Assembly: GCF_900573885.1 (NCBI RefSeq)
Contig: NZ_UPSE01000161.1
Span: forward strand, 186,001 to 250,000
Direction: 5' to 3'
DNA length: 64,000 nt
From: Pseudomonas viridiflava
GTDB lineage: Bacteria; Pseudomonadota; Gammaproteobacteria; Pseudomonadales; Pseudomonadaceae
A program made the translations under genes and the position numbers. Under the pieces are notes generated by a model. The model did no database searches and was not told the DNA's origin. It was given only the letters and a program-made list of their open reading frames with translations. Below are positions 37,426 through 46,700 of this stretch, piece by piece (the first letter of the stretch is position 1; every line of letters starts with the position of its first letter).

Positions 37426-38019
37426 ATGACCGCTCAACCATCGCCACTGTCACACGCCCTGCGTTCGCAACGCCTGAACGCCCTCACCCACGAGCCGCAC
37501 GCGCGTCTGGATGCGTTAGTGAAAAGCCACGACCCCTTCGGCAGCCGCGAGAACTTCGCCAAGTTCGTCGCCGCTCAGTACCTGTTCCAGTACGACCTGG
37601 AAAACCTCTACAACAACGCCGCGCTGATGCAGATCGTCGACGACCTGCCGAGCCGCGCCCGCGTTGAGCAGGCGCGTCTGGACCTGGCCGACCTCAACCA
37701 CGCCGTGCCCCAAGGCGATGACAGCGTGCGCTCGCAGCACCATGACCTGGGCGCGGCACTGGGTTGGGTATTCGTCTCGGAAGGCTCGAAGCTGGGCGCC
37801 GCGTTTTTGATCAAGCGCGCCGAGGCGTTGCAGCTGAGCGACAGCTTTGGCGCCCGCCATCTGGGCGAACCGGAAGGCGGTCGCGCCCAGGGTTGGAAAT
37901 CGTTTGTGGCCGCGCTTGATGGTGTGGCGCTGGACGCCGAGCAGGAGCGTCAGGCCGAAGCGGCCGCCATCGCCGCTTTCAACCGTTTCGCCGATCACCT
38001 GGAACGCACTTTTGCCTGA
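37426..38019 (+). CDS. hemO: Biliverdin-producing haem oxygenase (HemO/PigA type)
   Basis: 197 residues. From memory it resembles P. aeruginosa PigA/HemO closely: LRSQRLNALTHEPHARLDALVKS (proximal His about residue 25), NFAKFVAAQYLFQYDLE, LGWVFVSEGSKLGAAFL (distal helix glycines) and RHLGEPEGGRAQGWKSFV. It opens haem to biliverdin, CO and iron. PAO1 hemO lies with haem-uptake genes; here it is inside the cox assembly cluster and no Fur box or bacteriophytochrome gene is adjacent. Confidence 0.9.
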   Translation: MTAQPSPLSHALRSQRLNALTHEPHARLDALVKSHDPFGSRENFAKFVAAQYLFQYDLENLYNNAALMQIVDDLPSRARVEQARLDLADLNHAVPQGDDSVRSQHHDLGAALGWVFVSEGSKLGAAFLIKRAEALQLSDSFGARHLGEPEGGRAQGWKSFVAALDGVALDAEQERQAEAAAIAAFNRFADHLERTFA

Positions 38020-38413
38020 AGCCTGCGAAGCCCTGGCGCCACGCCGGCCTTTACGCTGGCTATGGCTGGCGTTGGCCTATGGGAGCCTGGGGCTGGCGGT
38101 GCTGGGTGTGGTGATACCCGGTTTGCCCACCGCCGAGTTCGTATTGCTGGCCGCCTGGGCGGCGTCACGCAGCTCGCCGCGCCTGGCGGCGTGGCTGGAA
38201 AATCACCGGCTATTCGGCTCGCTGCTGCGCAACTGGCGCGACGGCGGCGTCGTCAGCCGTCGCGCCAAACTGCTCGCCAGCCTGAGCATGTTGGTGGCGT
38301 TGTTGATCATGCTGCTCACGGTGAACCATCTGCCGTCCGTTGCCTTTGCCGCGCTGGGTATGGGCTGCGGCGCCGCGTGGATGTGGTCGCGCCCGGAACA
38401 GCGCAAACCCTGA
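38012..38413 (+). CDS. DUF454 (YbaN-like) inner-membrane protein
   Basis: About 133 residues if it begins at TTG 38012, overlapping the haem oxygenase stop by 8 bases (no ATG exists nearby in frame; the upstream ATG at 37847 would lie deep inside hemO). Motifs: LAYGSLGLAVLGVVIPGLPTAEFVLLAAWAASRSSPRLAAWLENHR and FGSLLRNWRDGGVVSRRAK, typical of DUF454, with three helices. Function unknown; coupling to haem oxygenase suggests a link to haem or iron. Confidence 0.82.
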   Translation: MPEACEALAPRRPLRWLWLALAYGSLGLAVLGVVIPGLPTAEFVLLAAWAASRSSPRLAAWLENHRLFGSLLRNWRDGGVVSRRAKLLASLSMLVALLIMLLTVNHLPSVAFAALGMGCGAAWMWSRPEQRKP

Positions 38414-38485
38414 AACGCCTGGCGGTTTCGGTGACACGGCCGGATGGGGTACCGTTTGCCTTTCGACCTGCCGAGCTGCCCATCT

Positions 38486-39115
38486 ATGACCCGCAAGCAC
38501 ATCACCGTCGCAATTCTCGTCGCCGTCGTGGCCTTGGTATTCGGCCTCACCGTCAACCGCGTGCTCAGTGGCAAAGGCCAGGGCGACCCGGCGGCGATGA
38601 TCGACGCCGGCATCATCCTGCTGCCGCAAAGCCGCAACCTGCCAGACCTGAGCCTGACCAACCAGCTCGGTGAAGCGGTGCCGGTGAACGAACTGAAAGG
38701 CAAATGGAGCCTGCTGTTCTTCGGCTACACCTTCTGCCCGGACATCTGCCCGACCACCCTGGCGCAACTGCGCGAACTGAAAAGCAAAATGCCGGAAGAG
38801 GCGCGCAACAACCTGCAAGTAGTCCTGGTGAGCGTCGACCCCAACCGCGACACGCCGGAGCAGCTGAAAAAATACCTCGGCTATTTCGACCCGCAGTTTC
38901 TCGGCCTGACCGGCGAGCTGGCGAACATTCAAAAGCTCGCCAATGCCGTGAGCATTCCGTTTATTCCGGCTGACACCAGCAAAGAAAACTACACCGTCGA
39001 CCACAGCGGCAACCTGGTGATCATCGGCCCGGACGGCACCCAGCGCGGCTTTATTCGCGCGCCGTTGAACAACGCCAAACTGGCGACGCAGATTCCGGAG
39101 CTGGTCAAACAATAA
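38486..39115 (+). CDS. SCO1/SenC copper chaperone
   Basis: 209 residues from MTRKHITVAILVAVVALVFG (membrane anchor). The copper site is FCPDICPT (CxxxC) with the partner His in VDHSGN, and FFGYTFCPD and VLVSVDPNRDTPE are family signatures. It metallates the CuA centre of subunit II. Last gene of the oxidase assembly set; a REP doublet follows. Confidence 0.94.
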   Translation: MTRKHITVAILVAVVALVFGLTVNRVLSGKGQGDPAAMIDAGIILLPQSRNLPDLSLTNQLGEAVPVNELKGKWSLLFFGYTFCPDICPTTLAQLRELKSKMPEEARNNLQVVLVSVDPNRDTPEQLKKYLGYFDPQFLGLTGELANIQKLANAVSIPFIPADTSKENYTVDHSGNLVIIGPDGTQRGFIRAPLNNAKLATQIPELVKQ

Positions 39116-39133
39116 CCACCAAGCTTCGCGGTC

Positions 39134-39197
39134 CGTAGGAGCCAGCTTGCTGGCGAAGCTTTGAAGATTTAAGAGCTTCGCCAGGCTGGCTCCTACG
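39134..39197. repeat. Inverted pair of REP palindromes (REPIN-like)
   Basis: CGTAGGAGCCAGCTTGCTGGCGAAGC and, inverted, GCTTCGCCAGGCTGGCTCCTACG, separated by about 14 bases. Each arm contains its own small palindrome (GCCAGCTTGCTGGC). This is a common Pseudomonas REP family in its doublet form, between convergent SCO1 and zwf genes, and may also help end transcription. Confidence 0.88.
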
Positions 39198-39209
39198 AGC
39201 GTTTCCCGG

Positions 39210-40655
<1,446 letters not shown>

Positions 40656-40768
40656 AACATCCTCCGGATAGCAGGCCTTGGGAAAACCACAGCGCTGAGT
40701 CAGGCGGCCCGGCCATAAACGCGCTTTTTGCCCGCCGTGCATGGTTTGGCTGGGCGTCGGGAAGGTCA

Positions 40769-40783
40769 TGTAGTATAACTACA
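40769..40783. promoter_or_regulatory. HexR-like operator between zwf and the RpiR gene
   Basis: TGTAGTATAACTACA is a perfect six-base inverted repeat with a three-base centre. It fits the HexR/RpiR binding pattern (TGTArTwwwAyTACA). It lies upstream of both divergent genes, 55 bases from the RpiR start and about 114 from the zwf start. Confidence 0.75.
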
Positions 40784-40837
40784 CGCGCGCTACAAGCCGG
40801 CGTCGGCCGATCATAACTCATCAAAAGAGCCAAACCC

Positions 40838-41716
40838 TTGAACCTCTTGCAACACATTGCCCAGTCGCGTCACCTGTTACGAAAGTCGGAGCTGAAAGTC
40901 GCCGATCACGTGCTGCTCGACCCGGCAGCCGTGATGCACAGCTCTATGGCAGATCTGGCCCACAGCGTCGGCATCAGCGAGCCCACCATCGTGCGCTTCT
41001 GCCGCGCCATCGGTTGTACGGGTTTTCAGGACCTGAAATTGAAACTTGCGCAAAGCCTGGCCGCCGGCGCCAGCTTCGGCCAGTTCGCCATTCATGAAGA
41101 TGATTCGGTTGCCGACTTCAGCCTGAAAATTTTCGACACCACGCTGCACACGCTCATCGAAGTGCGCGAAAAGCTCGACCCCAAAGCCCTGCAACACGCC
41201 ATCGCCGCCTGCTCGCAAGCGCAGCGCGTGGAGTTCTACGGCTTCGGTGCGTCCGGCGCGGTGGCCGCCGATGCCCAGCACAAATTCTTCCGCCTGCTGC
41301 TCACCGCCGCGGCGTATTCCGACCCGCACATGCAGGCGATGTCGGCGGTCACGCTGAAGCCCACCGACGTGGCGATTTGCATCTCGCAGTCGGGCCGCTC
41401 GAAAGATTTGCTCATCACCGCCAACCTGGTGCGCGAAACCGGCGCCACGCTGATCACCCTGTGCCCGAGCCAGACGCCATTGGCCGAGCTGTCCACCGTC
41501 AACCTCGCCATCGACGTGCAGGAAGACACCGAAATCTACACGCCGCTCACCTCGCGCATCGCCCACCTGGTGGTGATCGACGTGCTGGCCATGGGCGTTG
41601 CCATGGCGCGAGGGCCGACCCTGGTCAATCACCTCAAGAGCGTGAAGCGCAGCCTGCGCAGTTTGCGTTTGTCGCCCAAGTCGCTGAAATCAGCGGACGA
41701 TGCCCGAGCCGAGTGA
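40838..41716 (+). CDS. RpiR-family regulator (HexR-like)
   Basis: 292 residues, TTG start. N-terminal helix-turn-helix (LRKSELKVADHVLLDPAAVMHSSMADLAHSVGISEPTIVRFCRAIG) and C-terminal SIS sugar-phosphate domain (RVEFYGFGASGAVAADAQHKFFRL, ISQSGRSKDL). It is the HexR type, which senses KDPG, but the N-terminus differs from the classic HexR (which, as I recall, starts MRNLLEQIQ); this is more like the second RpiR protein paired with zwfB. Likely represses zwf and itself through the 40769-40783 site. Confidence 0.88.
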   Translation: MNLLQHIAQSRHLLRKSELKVADHVLLDPAAVMHSSMADLAHSVGISEPTIVRFCRAIGCTGFQDLKLKLAQSLAAGASFGQFAIHEDDSVADFSLKIFDTTLHTLIEVREKLDPKALQHAIAACSQAQRVEFYGFGASGAVAADAQHKFFRLLLTAAAYSDPHMQAMSAVTLKPTDVAICISQSGRSKDLLITANLVRETGATLITLCPSQTPLAELSTVNLAIDVQEDTEIYTPLTSRIAHLVVIDVLAMGVAMARGPTLVNHLKSVKRSLRSLRLSPKSLKSADDARAE

Positions 41717-41735
41717 CCGCTAGCCTCTGGCCAAA

Positions 41736-41760
41736 CGCCTCGCGGCCTTAGCGCGAGGCG
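41736..41760. terminator. Hairpin between convergent RpiR and glutaminase genes
   Basis: CGCCTCGCG / CGCGAGGCG, a perfect 9-bp stem with a 7-base loop, but only three T follow on the minus strand and none on the plus strand. A weak bidirectional terminator is likely. Confidence 0.5.
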
Positions 41761-41767
41761 TGTGCCG

Positions 41768-42676
41768 CTAGAACACCGACCAGCCAATGCGCTGACTCAG
41801 CAACTCCAGCGCCGCCATACCCACCAGCGAGTTGCCCGCCGCGTTCAATTCCGGTGACCACACGCACACCGTAAACCGCCCAGGCACCACCGCAACGATA
41901 CCGCCGCCCACCCCGCTCTTGCCCGGCAGACCCACCCGATAGGCAAAATTCCCGGCCTCGTCATACAGCCCGCTGGTGGCCATGATCGAATTCACCTGCT
42001 GGGTTTGCCGCGCGGTAAGAATCTGCTCGCCGCTGTGTTTGCAGAAACCGTCATTGGCGAGAAAACAAAACGCGCGGGCCAGGTCCACACAACTCATGCG
42101 CAGCGCGCAGTAGCTGAAATAACTGCGCAGCACGGCCTCGACGTCGTTATGGAAATTGCCGAACGACTGCATCAGATACGCCATTGCCGCATTGCGCGCG
42201 CGGTGCTGGTACTCCGACTCAGCCACATGGCGGTCCACGGTGACCTCGGCATTGCCGGAAAGCCGCCGTACGAAATCGCGCATCGACAACACCGGCGCGG
42301 CGAAGCGCGACTGGTTGATGTCACAAATCACCAGCGCCCCGGCATTGATAAACGGATTACGCGGCTTGCCCCGTTCGAACTCCAACTGCACCAGCGAATT
42401 GAACGGCTGCCCCGACGGCTCATGACCGAGCCGCTCCCAGATCGTCTCGCCGGAATGTTCGATGGCTTGTACCAGGCTGAACACCTTGGAAATGCTCTGC
42501 ACCGAAAACGGCGTGTCGGCATCGCCGGCGCGAAACAGCTCACCGTCATTGCCATACACCGCAATACCCAACTGCGCGGCGGGCACCTCGGCCAGGGCGG
42601 GTATGTAACTGGCCACTTTGCCTTGGCCAATCAACGGGCGGACTTCATCGAGAATTTCGGTCAACAGCGCTTGCAT
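41768..42676 (-). CDS. glsB: Glutaminase
   Basis: 302 residues. Serine-type glutaminase: catalytic S61-x-x-K64 (SISK), with [33 protein letters not shown], and a terminal [15 protein letters not shown]. It hydrolyses glutamine to glutamate and ammonia. Family length is about 305. It converges on the RpiR gene and is tandem with the MocR gene (stop-to-start gap about 65 bases). Confidence 0.94.
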   Translation of the reverse strand: MQALLTEILDEVRPLIGQGKVASYIPALAEVPAAQLGIAVYGNDGELFRAGDADTPFSVQSISKVFSLVQAIEHSGETIWERLGHEPSGQPFNSLVQLEFERGKPRNPFINAGALVICDINQSRFAAPVLSMRDFVRRLSGNAEVTVDRHVAESEYQHRARNAAMAYLMQSFGNFHNDVEAVLRSYFSYCALRMSCVDLARAFCFLANDGFCKHSGEQILTARQTQQVNSIMATSGLYDEAGNFAYRVGLPGKSGVGGGIVAVVPGRFTVCVWSPELNAAGNSLVGMAALELLSQRIGWSVF

Positions 42677-42741
42677 GGGAAGGCTCCGTGGCGACCAGTG
42701 CTAGACGATGGTTTCGCAGGCGGCATCACGTCTAAATGAGC

Positions 42742-44217
42742 TCATGCCTTCCACGCCTTTTCCAGCGCGCGCAACGCCGTTGCGATGTGCACCTCGCTCA
42801 CCCCTGCGAAGCCGAGTACCAAGCCGGCGCGCTCGTCCTCGTTGGCTGGCGAATCCGGCAACCAATAGTCACTCAACGCATTGAGTTCAACGCCCACAGC
42901 GGCGGCCTTTTCCACCAGTTCCAGCTCGCGCGCACGGTTGCTGACGCGCACGCTCAGGTGCAGACCGGCGTCTACCTGCGGCAACGGTTGGCAGCCCGGC
43001 ACGTCGCTGGGCCAGCCGTGGATCAAGGCGTCGCGGCGCGCCTGGGCAGCGCGGCGCATGCGGCGGATATGGCGCTGGAAATGGCCGGCGGCGATGAACT
43101 CGGCCATCACCGCCTGGGTGCCGATTTCAGAATGACGAACCGCCAACGCACGGGCCTGGCTGAAGGCGTCGGTAAGCGACGGCGGCACCACCAGATAACC
43201 CAGGCGCAGGGCGGGAAAGGCGACTTTGGAAAAGGTGCCGACATACAGCACACGGCCGTGCTGGTCGAGCGCGGCCAGGGGCGACAGCGGCGTGCCACGG
43301 TAGCGGTACTCGCCGTCGTAATCGTCTTCCACAATCCAGGCCTGTTCGCGCGCCGCCCATTCGAGCAGTTGCAGGCGACGCGGCAACGACAGCGTTACGC
43401 CAGTGGGGTATTGGTGCGAGGGCGTTACGTAGGTCAGCCGGCAGCCTTTCAAGGCGGCCAGCTGCGTGGTGTCGAAACCGTCCTGATCCACCGCCACGCC
43501 GTGCAGATGGGCGCCTGCCAGCGCGAAGGCCTTGCCGGCGGCGCGGTAGCCGGGGTTTTCAATCGCCACGCTGTCGCCCACGTTGAGCAACACCTGCGCG
43601 CACAGGCTGATGGCTTGTTGCGCGCCGCTGGTGATGATCACCTGTGCCGGATCGCAGATAAGGCCCCGGCTGTTGCGCAAGTACGCGGCGATCAGCTCGC
43701 GCAACTGCGGATCGCCCGCCGCCGCGCCATAACCCAGGCTGGCCAGTGGCGGCCGGCGCCAGAAATTGGCCTGCAGGCGGGCCCAGATGTCGAACGGGAA
43801 CAGGTCGAATGCAGGAATGCCGACGCGAAAGGCGCGTGGCGCATCCAGGCGCGGTGCCGGCAAGTGCTCGGTTTCCAGGCGCTCAAGCGCAGCGCTTTGG
43901 GCTATGTGAAGCGGCGCGTTCGAGGGCGCCTTGGCGGTTTTGCGGGCCTTGGTCGCCAGTTCCGCCACATAGGTGCCATCGCCCACGCGGCCTTCCAGAT
44001 AACCCTCGGCATAGAGCTGGTCGTACGCGCGCACCACGGTATTGCGCGACACGCCCAGCGCTTCGGCCAGATCGCGAGTCGCCGGCATGCGCACCCGGCT
44101 GCCGAGCTGGCCGCCAAGAATGCGCTCGCGCAACGCCGCATATAGCTGGCGCGACAAGCCTTTGTTGCGGTTCAGGTGAATGCCGGAGGGGTCGAACGGT
44201 AAGGGTGATGGCGCCAT
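42742..44217 (-). CDS. MocR-type regulator (GntR HTH fused to aminotransferase fold)
   Basis: 491 residues from MAPSPLPFDPSGI. The N-terminal GntR winged helix (LSRQLYAALRERILGGQLGSRVRMPATRDLAEALGVSRNTVVRAYDQL) is joined to a fold-type I aminotransferase domain with the PLP lysine in YVGTFSKVAFPALRLGY. MocR proteins sense PLP or amino compounds. It is divergent from the PaiB-like gene across 123 bases containing two TGGCTCT repeats, so that gene and the following acetyltransferases are its probable targets. The ATG 20 codons earlier is less likely. Confidence 0.92.
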   Translation of the reverse strand: MAPSPLPFDPSGIHLNRNKGLSRQLYAALRERILGGQLGSRVRMPATRDLAEALGVSRNTVVRAYDQLYAEGYLEGRVGDGTYVAELATKARKTAKAPSNAPLHIAQSAALERLETEHLPAPRLDAPRAFRVGIPAFDLFPFDIWARLQANFWRRPPLASLGYGAAAGDPQLRELIAAYLRNSRGLICDPAQVIITSGAQQAISLCAQVLLNVGDSVAIENPGYRAAGKAFALAGAHLHGVAVDQDGFDTTQLAALKGCRLTYVTPSHQYPTGVTLSLPRRLQLLEWAAREQAWIVEDDYDGEYRYRGTPLSPLAALDQHGRVLYVGTFSKVAFPALRLGYLVVPPSLTDAFSQARALAVRHSEIGTQAVMAEFIAAGHFQRHIRRMRRAAQARRDALIHGWPSDVPGCQPLPQVDAGLHLSVRVSNRARELELVEKAAAVGVELNALSDYWLPDSPANEDERAGLVLGFAGVSEVHIATALRALEKAWKA

Positions 44218-44256
44218 AACAGACTCGAATGCGCGGAGCGAAGCCCACCCTAACAT

Positions 44257-44287
44257 TGGCTCTATGAGATTTGCCATAAATGGCTCT
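44257..44287. promoter_or_regulatory. Direct repeats between mocR and the PaiB-like gene
   Basis: TGGCTCT at 44257-44263 and again at 44281-44287, 24 bases apart, in the divergent intergenic region. Direct repeats of this kind are typical of MocR binding sites. A TAGGAT box at 44310-44315 could be the -10 of the PaiB-like gene. Confidence 0.5.
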
Positions 44288-44340
44288 TACACAAGTCCAA
44301 TGCCTGCCCTAGGATCAGCTCATCCAAGGGGAGACCAACC

Positions 44341-44979
44341 ATGTACACGCCCGCTGCCTTCCGCGAAGAAGACCTGCCCACGCTGCACCAGCAAATGGCC
44401 CAAACGCCGCTGGCGATTATCGTCAGCCACGATGAAAACGGCCTGCAGGCCAGCCACTTGCCCTTGCTGCTGGTGCCGGGTGAGGGCCGCTTCGGCACGC
44501 TCAAAGGCCACTTCGCCAAAGCCAATCCGCAATGGAAAACCTTGCAGGCCGGTGCCGAGGTGCTGGTGATTTTTTCGGGCGAGCAGGCCTATATCAGCCC
44601 CGGTTACTACCCCAGCAAAGCCGAACACGGTAAAGCGGTGCCCACCTGGAACTACATCGCCATCCATGCCCATGGCCGTGCCGAAACGTTCGACGACCCG
44701 CAACGCCTGCGCCCGCTCCTCGAAGACCTGACCCACCGCCACGAAGCAGGCCGCACGCAACCGTGGACGATAGATGAAGCGCCGCCGACCTACATCGACA
44801 GCATGCTGCGCGCCATCGTCGGCTTTGAACTGCCTATCGAGCGCATCGAAGGCAAGTGGAAGCTGGGCCAGAACCGCGACAAAACCGACTACGACAGCGT
44901 GCGCGCCAACCTCGCCGCCAGCGGCCTGAATAACGAAGCCGAACTGGCCGCCCGCATGCCGCCCCACGGTTCCCAGTAA
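44341..44979 (+). CDS. PaiB-like FMN-binding protein
   Basis: 212 residues of the FMN-binding negative transcriptional regulator (PaiB) family: MYTPAAFREEDLPTLHQQM, NGLQASHLPLLL, GHFAKANPQW, YISPGYYPSKAEHGKAVPTWNY and KLGQNRDKTDYDSVR. Split-barrel FMN fold, despite the regulator name in Bacillus. The MocR-PaiB-GNAT grouping recurs across proteobacteria and is associated with polyamine or amine acetylation. Next gene starts 12 bases later. Confidence 0.92.
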   Translation: MYTPAAFREEDLPTLHQQMAQTPLAIIVSHDENGLQASHLPLLLVPGEGRFGTLKGHFAKANPQWKTLQAGAEVLVIFSGEQAYISPGYYPSKAEHGKAVPTWNYIAIHAHGRAETFDDPQRLRPLLEDLTHRHEAGRTQPWTIDEAPPTYIDSMLRAIVGFELPIERIEGKWKLGQNRDKTDYDSVRANLAASGLNNEAELAARMPPHGSQ

Positions 44980-44991
44980 AGGAAAATACCC

Positions 44992-45441
44992 ATGAGCACC
45001 GTCACCATTCGCGCCATTACCGCTGCGGACCACGCCGCCTGGCTGCCGCTGTGGCAGGGCTATCAGCGCTTCTACAACACTGTGATCAGCGACGAAACAA
45101 GCGCCACCACCTGGCAACGTTTCCTCGATGGCAAAGAGCCGATGAACGCCGCGCTGGCCTGGCAAGACGGCGTTGCCGTGGGCCTGGTGCACTTCATCTA
45201 CCACCGCTCCACCTGGACCGTCGGCAACTACTGTTACCTGCAAGACCTGTACGTGGAGCCGGGCATTCGCGGCGGCGGCATTGGTCGCCAGCTGATCGAC
45301 CACGTGTACGACCAGGCCGAGGCCGCCGGCGCCTCGCGCGTGCACTGGCTGACCCACGAAACCAACACCGACGCCATGCACCTGTACGACAAAATCGCCA
45401 CCCGTTCGGGCTTTGTGCAATACCGCAAACTCTTCAACTAA
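44992..45441 (+). CDS. GNAT N-acetyltransferase
   Basis: 149 residues: VTIRAITAADHAAWLPLWQGY, VGLVHFIYH, YLQDLYVEPGIRGGGIGRQLID (acetyl-CoA-binding V/IxxxxRGxGxG/A motif) and THETNTDAMHLYDKIATRSGFVQY. Substrate unknown; PaiA-like amine acetylation would fit the neighbour PaiB. Ribosome site AAGGAA at proper distance. Confidence 0.92.
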   Translation: MSTVTIRAITAADHAAWLPLWQGYQRFYNTVISDETSATTWQRFLDGKEPMNAALAWQDGVAVGLVHFIYHRSTWTVGNYCYLQDLYVEPGIRGGGIGRQLIDHVYDQAEAAGASRVHWLTHETNTDAMHLYDKIATRSGFVQYRKLFN

Positions 45442-45458
45442 TTCGCCAGGAATCGCCC

Positions 45459-46139
45459 ATGAGCCTTACCCCGCACCTGAACTGGAAACCGGTCGCCGCC
45501 CCCACCCGCGACACCCTGCAAGGCCGCACCGTGCGCCTTGAAGCGCTTGACCCGGCGCGCCATGGCGACGACCTGTGGCTGGCCCTGCAAGGCCCCGACT
45601 CCGACCCGCTGCTCTGGGACTACCTTCCCTACGGCCCCTTCCCCGAGCGCGGCGCATTCGACGCCTGGCTGAACGCCAACGCCGCCAGCAAAGACCCGCT
45701 CTTTTACGCCGTGATCGAACACACCAGCGGCCAGGTGCAGGGCCTGCTCGCCTACCTCAACATCGCCCCAGCCCACGGCAGCATAGAAATCGGCCACATC
45801 TGCTACGGCCGCGTCATGCAACGCAGCGTGCAAGCCACCGAAGTCATCCACCTGCTCGCCAAAAACGCCTTCGACCTTGGCTACCGCCGTCTCGAATGGA
45901 AATGCAACAACGGCAACGCCCGCTCCAAACGCGCCGCCGAACGCTTCGGCTTCACCTACGAAGGCCTGTTCCGCCAACACCTCGTCATCAAAGACCGCAA
46001 CCGCGACACCGCCTGGTACTCCATCATCGACAGCGAATGGGCGCCGATTGCCAAGGGATATGAACGGTGGCTGGAACCGGGCAACTTCGATGGGAATGGG
46101 CAGCAAATTCAGGGCTTGGAAGCGTTGAGAAAGGGATAA
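45459..46139 (+). CDS. GNAT acetyltransferase (RimJ/RimL-like)
   Basis: 226 residues from MSLTPHLNWKPV. The fold begins GRTVRLEALDPARHGDDLW, with ESTSGQV-like hairpin EHTSGQVQGLLAYLNIAP, GSIEIGHICYGRVMQRSVQATEVIHLL and RLEWKCNNGNARSKRAAERFGFTYEG. This is the RimJ/RimL branch, which acetylates protein N-termini or small molecules. 17 bases after the first GNAT gene. The longer open frame upstream from 45051 is a shadow. Confidence 0.92.
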   Translation: MSLTPHLNWKPVAAPTRDTLQGRTVRLEALDPARHGDDLWLALQGPDSDPLLWDYLPYGPFPERGAFDAWLNANAASKDPLFYAVIEHTSGQVQGLLAYLNIAPAHGSIEIGHICYGRVMQRSVQATEVIHLLAKNAFDLGYRRLEWKCNNGNARSKRAAERFGFTYEGLFRQHLVIKDRNRDTAWYSIIDSEWAPIAKGYERWLEPGNFDGNGQQIQGLEALRKG

Positions 46140-46219
46140 GGGCGCCGGCTTTAATCCCCTTTCCCAGCAACTCAACCCCCACCCTCTGGGAAGTCTTTAG
46201 CCGCGATGCTTGGGATCTG

Positions 46220-46289
46220 GCTCGTGATCCACCGCTCGTGATCCACCGCTCGTGATCCACCGCTTGTGATCTCCCGCTTTTGATCTATC
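46220..46289. repeat. Five tandem copies of a 14-bp unit
   Basis: GCTCGTGATCCACC occurs three times exactly (46220-46233, 46234-46247, 46248-46261), then GCTTGTGATCTCCC and GCTTTTGATCTATC. A degenerate sixth copy may precede (46208-46219). There are no spacers, so this is not a CRISPR array. Confidence 0.95.
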
Positions 46290-46312
46290 CGCCCCATTCA
46301 TCGCAGGCCGAG

Positions 46313-46516
46313 TGGAGTCGACGTGTAGGGGGTTGAGCGGCCGGGAGCCGCGAAAGGAACATCGGGCCATGGATGGCCCGTTGTGACGGCCCCCGGAGCG
46401 GCGACGGAAGGAGGGAAGTCGCAGCGCAGCGTAGACCCAAGGTAGGGGCAAGCCCTTTTTGCTTACTTTTTAGGGCGACTGCTAAAAAGTGAGTCGCGCG
46501 TAAGGCGCGAAACAAA
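46313..46516. repeat. Dispersed structured Pseudomonas repeat
   Basis: I recognise this block from many Pseudomonas genomes: GAGCGGCCGGGAGCCGCGAA, a GGGCCAT-GG-ATGGCCC hairpin (46364-46379), GCAGCGTAGACCCAAGG, then ACTTTTTA...TAAAAAGT (46465-46490), and CGCGCGTAAGGCGCG. It is often wrongly annotated as a small protein. No mobility gene is inside it. Confidence 0.72.
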
Positions 46517-46558
46517 ACGTTCAGCAGGTGCGGTAATGAATACCCACCACCGTGCAAC

Positions 46559-46592
46559 GTTGGGCTTCGCCGATGGCTCAACCCAACCTACG
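46559..46592. repeat. GTTGGG...CCCAAC inverted repeat
   Basis: GTTGGGCTTCGCCGATGGCTCAACCCAAC with flanking CTACG resembles a widely dispersed gammaproteobacterial intergenic repeat (GTAGGTTGGG...). It lies about 100 bases upstream of the autotransporter start. Confidence 0.65.
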
Positions 46593-46700
46593 CGATTCAA
46601 TGAAAGCCTGAGCGTGCTCCCGGTCCCAAGCGCAACGGTCAACTGTTTGTAACAACCCCCACGCATAGTCCCCCGCACTTCAAATAAGAGCGGTGACCCC

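Larger units (their letters stand above)
46140..46700. other. 561-base non-coding stretch with three kinds of repeat
   Basis: No gene is supported. It holds a 14-bp tandem repeat (46220-46289), a structured dispersed Pseudomonas repeat (about 46313-46516) and a GTTGGG/CCCAAC inverted repeat (46559-46592). Short open frames here, such as 46197-46451 on the minus strand, simply read through the repeats. Confidence 0.75.

Noticed and set aside
40656-40769. ATG start of zwf at 40769
   Set aside because: It would include the operator and add a non-conserved tail; TTG 40655 has a proper ribosome site and family length.
40838-41716. Calling this gene hexR outright
   Set aside because: N-terminal sequence and context differ from HexR beside edd/pgl/eda; called HexR-like instead.
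46220-46289. CRISPR-like repeat
   Set aside because: Repeats are contiguous 14-mers with no spacers and no cas genes nearby.
46197-46451. 84-residue open frame on the minus strand
   Set aside because: It reads through the tandem and dispersed repeats; composition is Arg/Pro/Gly-rich and shows no family, and similar frames arise from the same repeat elsewhere.
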